From: Australimonas brisbanensis
Lineage (GTDB): Bacteria > Chloroflexota > Dehalococcoidia > Lucifugimonadales > Australimonadaceae
DNA length: 31,215 bases
Reading direction: 5' to 3'
Assembly (NCBI GenBank): GCA_038147155.1
Contig: JAYQTA010000015.1
Coordinates: 1 to 31,215, forward strand
A model generated the notes under the pieces. It saw only the letters and a program-made list of their open reading frames with translations. It did no database searches and was not told the DNA's origin. The position numbers and the translations under genes are program-made. How positions within the stretch are numbered: the stretch's first letter is position 1; every line of letters starts with the position of its first letter. Shown in pieces: positions 23,431-31,215 of the stretch.

Positions 23431-24627
23431 CTAGCGCCGTCCGCCCGCGCAGGCCGCCGATTCGGGCAGTTGGCGCAGGGTGAGCATGGCCGCCGTGCCC
23501 ACGGCGGGGCCCACCGCCAGCATCAGGAAGCCCGCGCTCCAGCCCCACGCATCCACCAGCACCGGCATCAGGCGTATCGACCCCATGGTGAGCAGGAACC
23601 CCGCGCCCGTCTGGAGGGTGAGGGCCGAGCCCACGAACTCGCGCGGGGCGAGTTCGCTGATGGCGGCGGAGAACTGCGCCGAGTCCGCGATGACGGTGAA
23701 GCCCCAGACGAAGAGCACCGCCATCAGCGCCCACAGGGGCCCGCCCGCCAGCGCCGCCGCCGCGATGGCTGACCCGCCCGAGGCGATCATGGCCGCCGAG
23801 GTGACGGCGGTGCGCCCCCACCGGTCAGCAGCGAGCCCCGCCAGCACGCACGCAGCCCCGCCCACGGCGATGACGGCGAAGGAGAGCACGCCTGCCGCGC
23901 CCTCCCCCACGCCGCGTTCGGCCAGCACCACGGCGATGAACGCCGGCACCCACGTCCACAGCGCGTACAGCTCCCACATGTGACCCAGGTAGCCCGCGTT
24001 CGCCAGGGCCAGGGCTCGCGTGCGCACCATGCGCAGGGCGAAGCGCGGGTCGAAGCGTGCGCCCCGGCTCACGTACGGCCCTTCCCGGACGGCCAGCCCC
24101 ACCACCAGCGCCCCCGCCAGCGCCAGCCCCGCTGCGGCGACCATCACCGCGCGCCAATCGGCCACCAGCAGCCCGCGCAGCAGGTGCGGGGAGGCCGAGC
24201 CCACGGTGAGCGCGCCCACCAGCAGGCCGACGGCGAGCCCCCGTCCGCGCACCGTCCAGGTGGCGGCCAGCTTCATCCCTGGTGGGTACACCCCCGCCAG
24301 GAACACGCCGGTGAGCAGGCGCAGCGCAACCCCCAGCCCCAGCCCCTCGGCCCATAGGGCGAAGGCCACGCTGGAGAGGGCCGCTCCCACGGCGCTGGCG
24401 GCCACCAGCCGGTGGGCGGGCAGCTGGTCCGGCAGGTTCGCCAGGCCGGAGGAGAACGTCCCCACCACGAAGCCCAGCTGCACCGCCAGGGTGAGCCAGG
24501 AGGCCTCGCCGCTGGAGAGGCCCCACGCATCGCGGATGGCCGGTACGACGGCGGTGGCGGAGAACCAGAGGCCCATGACCAGCAGCACGGCCAGGGCCAG
24601 CAGGCCCAGGCTCGCCGCCTGACGCAA
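23431..24627 (-). CDS. MFS transporter
   Basis: A roughly 398-residue, 12-helix major facilitator protein; early helices include LLVMGLWFSATAVVPAI, and RGRGLAVGLLVGALTVGSA follows helix 4. The reading frame extends to an ATG at 24819, but the extra 64 residues are not transporter-like and would overlap the secA promoter and start. I choose TTG at 24627, which has GAGGG 4 nt upstream and places the first helix about ten residues in. An AGGAGG further upstream (24678-24683, minus strand) has no ATG/GTG/TTG at suitable spacing. A weak -10 TATCCT is at 24713-24718. Confidence 0.82.
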   Translation of the reverse strand: MRQAASLGLLALAVLLVMGLWFSATAVVPAIRDAWGLSSGEASWLTLAVQLGFVVGTFSSGLANLPDQLPAHRLVAASAVGAALSSVAFALWAEGLGLGVALRLLTGVFLAGVYPPGMKLAATWTVRGRGLAVGLLVGALTVGSASPHLLRGLLVADWRAVMVAAAGLALAGALVVGLAVREGPYVSRGARFDPRFALRMVRTRALALANAGYLGHMWELYALWTWVPAFIAVVLAERGVGEGAAGVLSFAVIAVGGAACVLAGLAADRWGRTAVTSAAMIASGGSAIAAAALAGGPLWALMAVLFVWGFTVIADSAQFSAAISELAPREFVGSALTLQTGAGFLLTMGSIRLMPVLVDAWGWSAGFLMLAVGPAVGTAAMLTLRQLPESAACAGGRR

Positions 24628-24761
24628 TGAGCCCTCAACCGTCTGAGGGGATGTGGGGTGAGCGGTCGTGGTGGGGCCTCCTGCGCGGGGTTCGATGCGA
24701 CAGGCGAGGCGCAGGATACGCGCAAGCCCGTGCGTCAGGGGCGGGGTCAGTCGCCACCCGG

Positions 24762-24771
24762 CTGCTAGAAT
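24762..24771 (+). promoter_or_regulatory. Extended -10 promoter of secA
   Basis: CTGCTAGAAT with TAGAAT at 24766-24771, identical over ten bases to the purM promoter element. The leader to ATG 24809 is 37 nt. Confidence 0.6.
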
Positions 24772-24808
24772 GAACCCAGCGCCCGCGCGCGCTGTATGGG
24801 TGGGAATC

Positions 24809-27474
<2,666 letters not shown>

Positions 27475-27478
<4 letters not shown>

Positions 27479-28203
27479 GCAGCGCGTGGGGCAGCGGCGC
27501 CGAAGCGGGCCTCGCGCCCGAGGTTGCGGTGGCCCACCTGCGCGCGCGCATCGAGGCGGGCGTCCCGTGGGCCGAGGCGCTGCTGGAGGCCGTGGGCAGG
27601 TGGACGGCACCCTGCGAGCAGGTCGATGGGCAAGAGCTGGTCTACCTGATCGGTGGCGAGGCCTTCGACTGGCTGGCCCTTGCCGGTCGGCTGCTGGACG
27701 CGGTGCCCGGCGCGGCGCCCGCCGATGAGGCCGCAGCGCTGCTGGCCCGCGGGCACCTTCCGGAGACCATCACCCCCGCCGCCTTCAAGGACGCCCTGGG
27801 CCCGGCCAAGTACCGGGCGCACCTGAACTACTTCTACGGCGTGGTGGTGGAAGAGGCGCTCCGTGCCGCCGTGGAGGAGGAGGTGCTCAAGGAGCGGGGC
27901 GTGAAGGGCCTCTCCTACCCCCAGGGCGTGGAGGATGCGGTGTTCGAGCGCCTCTACCGGGCCGAGCTCCCCGCGCTACTGCGAGCCTACCGGCGCGAGC
28001 AGGGTCTGGGGCGCTCCGTGCGCATGAGCCTGGCCGAGACCAAGGCGTTCACCTACTGGTGCTTCCGGCGCCGCCTGCACTTGCTGGACGCGGCGCGCGT
28101 GGCCTCGGACACCCGCAAGGGGTTGCGGGTGCTGCAGGAGTTGCATGCCGAGGTGCCGGAGAGCGCGTCGGGCGCGGCGCTACCGGTGCCCGCCCTGGTC
28201 TAG
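27475..28203 (+). CDS. Unknown protein translationally coupled to secA
   Basis: A 242-residue soluble protein I do not recognise. It has no signal peptide or membrane helix, few cysteines, and looks mostly alpha-helical. Landmarks are a repeated acidic/aromatic core (ELVYLIGGEAFDWLALAGRLL), LPETITPAAFKDALGPAKY, YFYGVVVEEALRAAVEEEV and a basic C-terminal block with TYWCFRRRLHLLDAARVASD. The start ATG is inside the secA stop (ATGA at 27475-27478), so translation is coupled. Third-position G/C bias is as strong as in secA, so it is a real gene. A role connected to secretion is only an inference from position. Confidence 0.8.
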
Positions 28204-28210
28204 GGTAGGG

Positions 28211-28306
28211 CTACCCACCGCCCACCCACGAAGCCGGTACCGGCTCACCGGGTTTTTCTACCCACCACCCGCCCACGGAGCCGATGCTGGGGCACCGGCT
28301 CACCGG
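28211..28306. repeat. Imperfect tandem repeat at the end of the methyltransferase-like gene
   Basis: Copy 1 (28211-28251) and copy 2 (28258-28306) both begin CTACCCACC and end CGGCTCACCGG, differing by a few substitutions and about 8 nt of extra sequence in copy 2. A T5 run (28253-28257) lies just after copy 1. Copy 1 includes a 14-bp perfect palindrome, AGCCGGTACCGGCT (28232-28245), which together with the T-run might act as a weak terminator for the secA unit. Confidence 0.6.
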
Positions 28307-28772
28307 CGGGGAGCCAGCGTGGCGTCCGTTCGGCATAGCGCTGGTAGGCATCACCGAAGCGCTGGCGCAGGTAGGCCTCCTCCGGTTCGATGGCGAGCCG
28401 GTTGGTGAGCCGCACGGCTGTGGGCAGAAGCGCCAGCGTCGCCCAGCTCCCGCGCCAAATGGCGATAGCCAGGTAGGCGAGGGTGTAGGCCAGGTAGATG
28501 GGGTTGCGGGTGCGCCGGAAGGGCCCGTCCGTGACGAGTGCGGCGGCGGGAACCCACGGTTCCGGGTTGGTACCCGCGCGCAGCATGGTGGCCGTCGCCC
28601 AGCCGAACAGCCCCGCCGCCATGGCCCCCAGCGCCCCGGCGAGCACGCGGCGCGGCCCCGCCCACCGGCGCAGGCGCACACGCCTGCCCGCCACCAGACC
28701 GATGGCCAGCGGCACCAGGAACAGCAGCGGGGGCAGCACCCGCACGTCGGCGTGGGCCTCGCGCGCGGCCAT
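28245..28772 (-). CDS. Isoprenylcysteine/phospholipid methyltransferase-like membrane protein
   Basis: A 175-residue membrane protein with about four hydrophobic segments and the family signature: TDGPFRRTRNPIYLAY followed by a C-terminal EEAYLRQRFGDAYQRY. These match the ICMT/phospholipid-methyltransferase (PEMT) family, which transfers a methyl group from SAM. The true substrate is unknown. ATG at 28772 follows the MFS stop by 3 nt, with GGAGGA inside the MFS end, so the pair is coupled. The last 18 residues are encoded by copy 2 of the tandem repeat. A -1 shift in the A5 run would extend the protein 13 codons through copy 1 with a second GEPVP, so the stop may be recent. Confidence 0.83.
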   Translation of the reverse strand: MAAREAHADVRVLPPLLFLVPLAIGLVAGRRVRLRRWAGPRRVLAGALGAMAAGLFGWATATMLRAGTNPEPWVPAAALVTDGPFRRTRNPIYLAYTLAYLAIAIWRGSWATLALLPTAVRLTNRLAIEPEEAYLRQRFGDAYQRYAERTPRWLPAGEPVPQHRLRGRVVGRKTR

Positions 28773-28775
28773 GCG

Positions 28776-30098
28776 TCAGTCCTCCGGGGCTGCCGGGGCG
28801 GTGGCGGTTGAACGGGCGGCGGCGCGTTCGGCCTCATCGCGCGCGGCGGCCTCGGCCCGCGCCTGCTCGCGCAGGAACCTGCGCCCCGCCGTCTCCTTGG
28901 CGAAGAGGGAGAAGATCACCACGGGCACCAGCCACACCACGGCGTTGGTGGCGAAGGCAGCGGGGAACGACACGGCCTGGGCCAGGAAGGTGAGCAGGAC
29001 GGGTGATGCGGTGGCGGCCAGGTCGCCGAAGGTGCGGTAGAGGCCGAAGGCCGCCCCACGCATGTTGTGCGGGGCCACGTCACCCAGGTAGGCCACGGGG
29101 GCCTGGCCCCCGGCGGCCACGGCCAGATGGAGGAAGATGAACATGGCCCCCACCTGCCACAGATCGTGGGCCAGGGGGAAGGCGAACAGCGCCAGGCCCA
29201 CCAGAACACCCGCCGGGCCGATGAGGACCTTGCGTCCGTACCGGTCGGCGATGTGCCCGGAGGGGTAGACCATCACCCCGTGGATAAGCGAGGAGATGCT
29301 GAACAGCACGCCCAGGGTGCCGGAGGAGGCGCCGAACAGGGAGTCAGCGTAGAGGGGGATCAGGGCGTGGGAGCCGCCGGAGCGGGTGAAGAAGGTCGCC
29401 GCCCCCAGCAGCCCCACCAGCACGAAGCCCCGCTGGCGCAGCAGCGCCGGTGCGTCGGTGCGGATGCCGCCGCCTCGCTTCACATGCTCGGCCACCGACT
29501 CAGGCCGCGTCTCCGGCATGCGCGCCAGGGCCCACAGGCCGAACACCCCCACCACCACGCCCGATGCGTAGAAGGGCATGCGCACGTTGGTGAACTCGGC
29601 CAGGAACCCGCCGAAGGCGGGCGCGCCCAGTCCCACCACCAGCTGCATCCCGTGCACCAGGCCCAGCACGCGCCCCCGGTTCTCCACCGTGGACATGTCG
29701 GTGAACACCACGTTGCCCACGGTGATGGTCACCGCGGTGAACATACCGGTGAGGAACCGGAAGAGCAGGAAGGTGGGTACGTTGTCAGCGGTGCCGGTGA
29801 GGGTGGCCGCGATGGCCACACCGATACCGCTCAGGGCGATGATGCGCTTGCGCCCGAACCGATCCGCCATGATCCCGGCGGGGATGTTGGTGAAGAAGCG
29901 TGCCAGGTAGGAGACGGTGAGCGCCATGCCCACCACCCACAGCGCAGCCCCCATCCCCTCCACGAAGGCGGGGAGCACCGGCACCACGATCATGTGCGTG
30001 GAGTGCGCGGCGGCCACCAGACCGGAGATGCCGATCAGCTGCTCTCTGGGGATGCCCTGGAGGACGCCCTTGCCCTTGCCCGCCCCGTGCGTGCTCAA
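28776..30098 (-). CDS. MFS transporter
   Basis: A 440-residue major facilitator protein with 12 hydrophobic segments. The helix 2-3 loop IPAGIMADRFGRKR matches MFS motif A, and PSGHIADRYGRKV matches its second-half counterpart. The C-terminus is a charged Ala/Glu/Arg-rich helix (RAEAAARDEAERAA). TTG at 30098 is chosen with GGAGGG 10 nt upstream, a slightly long spacing. It lies 69 bp downstream of valS on the same strand without a clear promoter. The methyltransferase-like gene follows 3 nt after its stop. The substrate is unknown. Confidence 0.87.
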   Translation of the reverse strand: MSTHGAGKGKGVLQGIPREQLIGISGLVAAAHSTHMIVVPVLPAFVEGMGAALWVVGMALTVSYLARFFTNIPAGIMADRFGRKRIIALSGIGVAIAATLTGTADNVPTFLLFRFLTGMFTAVTITVGNVVFTDMSTVENRGRVLGLVHGMQLVVGLGAPAFGGFLAEFTNVRMPFYASGVVVGVFGLWALARMPETRPESVAEHVKRGGGIRTDAPALLRQRGFVLVGLLGAATFFTRSGGSHALIPLYADSLFGASSGTLGVLFSISSLIHGVMVYPSGHIADRYGRKVLIGPAGVLVGLALFAFPLAHDLWQVGAMFIFLHLAVAAGGQAPVAYLGDVAPHNMRGAAFGLYRTFGDLAATASPVLLTFLAQAVSFPAAFATNAVVWLVPVVIFSLFAKETAGRRFLREQARAEAAARDEAERAAARSTATAPAAPED

Positions 30099-30143
30099 CT
30101 GCCCGGTTCCCTCCGGTTCCCTGACGCGTACCCAGCATCGACG

Positions 30144-30161
30144 CGCGCCGCCACCGGCGCG
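30144..30161 (-). terminator. Hairpin downstream of valS
   Basis: CGCGCCG-CCAC-CGGCGCG, a perfect 7-bp stem and 4-nt loop, 7 nt past the valS stop. No T-run follows on the minus strand, so it may attenuate rather than end transcription into the MFS gene. Confidence 0.35.
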
Positions 30162-30167
30162 GGTGCG

Positions 30168-31215
30168 CTAGCCCAGCTCGGCCAGCAGTTGGCGGATGCG
30201 CTCGAGCCGCGCCTGCCCGTCCTCCAGGCGTGCGCGCTCGCGCTCCACCACCTCGGCGGGGGCCTTCTCCACGAACTGCTCGTTCCCCAGGCGCCCGGCC
30301 AGCCCCTTCAGGTAGCGCTCCGTCTCGGCCGCCTCGGCCTCCAGACGCGAGCGCTCGGCGGCCAGGTCCACGCCCGCGCCCACGTCCAGCATCACCGTCA
30401 CGTTGCGCACCACCAGCTTCACCGCGCCCGCCGGGGCCTGCGCGCCGTCTGCGGCGAAGCCCCCATCGCTTGTGAAACCCAGGGTGCCCACGCGCGCCAG
30501 CGCCCGAACCGCCTCGGCCTCAGCGCGCAGAACGGCGTCATCGCCGTTCACCGTCAGCACAGCGTCCAGGGGCGTGACCGGGTCAATCTTGAACTCGGCG
30601 CGCACGTTGCGTATCGAGCGCACCACGTCCAGCACCGTCTCCATCGCCTCCACCGCCGGGGCCTCTCCCGCCAGGCGCGCGTCCACCGCATCCTGGCCCA
30701 GGCGGCCCACCGGGTCGGGTATGGACGCCAGCATGAGGCTCACCGGGGTATCGCCCGGGTCGGGCAGGCGGGCCTTCAGGTGCTGCCAGAGCTCCTCGGT
30801 CACGTACGGCATGAACGGGTGCAGCAGGCGCAGGCACCGCTCCAGCACATGGGCCAGCACCTTGCGCGGGCGCTGGTCCCCGGCGCGCATGCGCACCTTG
30901 GCCAGTTCGATGTACCAATCGGCCACCGTGCTCCACAGGTACTCGTAGAGCACCCGCTGCGCCTCGGCCAGTTGCAGTTCGGCGAAGGCCGCGTTCACCG
31001 CAACCGCCGTGGCTTGGGCGCGGGCCAGCACCCAGCGGTCCTCCGGGTGGGTGCGGTCGAGCCCCGGCCCCTCCCAGCCCGTCAGGTCGTCCGCCTCGTC
31101 CAGCGCCGTGAGGACGAACCGGCCCATGTTCCACAGCTTGTTGGTGAAGTTACGGGCCGCCTGCAGGCGCGCCGGTGAGAGGCGCGTGTCGTTGCCGGGG
31201 GTGGTGCCGGTGGTC
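30168..31215 (-). CDS. valS: Valine-tRNA ligase, C-terminal part (runs off window)
   Basis: The last 348 residues of ValS, which charges tRNA-Val. The visible part begins at the end of the catalytic core with TTGTTPGNDTRLSP and ARNFTNKLWNMGRF, then the anticodon-binding domain (YEYLWSTVADWYIELAK, LLHPFMPYVTEELWQ), a mixed linker domain and the C-terminal tRNA-binding coiled coil (ERSRLEAEAAETERYL and LERIRQLLAEL). NKLWNMGRF and the C-terminal coiled coil distinguish ValS from LeuS and IleS. The HIGH and KMSKS motifs and the start lie beyond position 31215. Confidence 0.95.
   Translation of the reverse strand, partial: TTGTTPGNDTRLSPARLQAARNFTNKLWNMGRFVLTALDEADDLTGWEGPGLDRTHPEDRWVLARAQATAVAVNAAFAELQLAEAQRVLYEYLWSTVADWYIELAKVRMRAGDQRPRKVLAHVLERCLRLLHPFMPYVTEELWQHLKARLPDPGDTPVSLMLASIPDPVGRLGQDAVDARLAGEAPAVEAMETVLDVVRSIRNVRAEFKIDPVTPLDAVLTVNGDDAVLRAEAEAVRALARVGTLGFTSDGGFAADGAQAPAGAVKLVVRNVTVMLDVGAGVDLAAERSRLEAEAAETERYLKGLAGRLGNEQFVEKAPAEVVERERARLEDGQARLERIRQLLAELG

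Noticed and set aside
22427..23821. Aldo/keto reductase reading frame extended far upstream into the MFS gene
   Set aside because: The first part has no similarity to reductases; the promoter, GGAGG and ATG at 23350 mark the real start.
29067..31178. Very long plus-strand open frame opposite the MFS and valS genes
   Set aside because: The translation is His/Gln/Arg-rich without motifs; the minus strand encodes recognisable MFS and ValS proteins.

Overview
This is a GC-rich, densely coded bacterial chromosome segment. It is mostly housekeeping and central-metabolism genes plus a group of small-molecule transporters. I see no phage, plasmid, transposase, CRISPR, rRNA or tRNA. A DUF3090 gene directly followed by an SCO1664-family kinase-like gene is a pairing known from Actinobacteria and Chloroflexota. 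With the VOC, FAH-family, EamA and MFS genes and the frequent GTG/TTG starts, I infer a high-GC Chloroflexota (Dehalococcoidia-like) genome, at moderate confidence; Actinobacteria is the alternative.

Layout. 14-3440, minus strand: a possible truncated glycosyltransferase N-terminus, a ROK-family sugar kinase, purA and an FAH-family hydrolase. 3667-9233, plus strand: a two-module VOC protein with a coding-like tail after its stop, purM, prs, DUF3090, the SCO1664-family gene and ispH. 9262-10362, minus: an isocitrate/isopropylmalate-type dehydrogenase. 10460-12873, plus: an inositol-monophosphatase-family enzyme, nadK and an overlapping NUDIX hydrolase. 12891-13544, minus: a LON substrate-binding-domain protein. 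13545-13987: a non-coding stretch with about eleven small perfect hairpins. 13988-14629, minus: a PEBP-type lipoprotein. 14702-20240, plus: EamA transporter, ABM-domain monooxygenase, MFS transporter, acetoacetyl-CoA synthetase, second EamA/DMT transporter. 20237-24627, minus: MFS, 6-phosphogluconate-dehydrogenase-like oxidoreductase, aldo/keto reductase, MFS. 24809-28203, plus: secA and a translationally coupled unknown gene. 28245-31215, minus: an isoprenylcysteine-methyltransferase-like membrane protein, an MFS transporter and the C-terminal part of valS, which runs off the window.

Functionally, purA, purM and prs serve nucleotide synthesis. nadK and NUDIX form a pyridine-nucleotide pair, ispH ends the MEP isoprenoid pathway, and secA and valS are core machinery. 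The 14.7-24.6 kb block looks like flexible catabolic and transport content centred on acetoacetate activation.

The clearest signal beyond gene content is promoter architecture. Genes carry a TAnnnT -10 box, and they fall into two classes. One has a leader of about 24-80 nt, usually with a Shine-Dalgarno. The other has the -10 box exactly 6 nt before the ATG and no Shine-Dalgarno, implying leaderless mRNAs. I found no convincing new multi-gene system. The best candidates for follow-up are the hairpin cluster, the secA-coupled unknown gene, the leaderless promoters and three apparent gene-decay scars.
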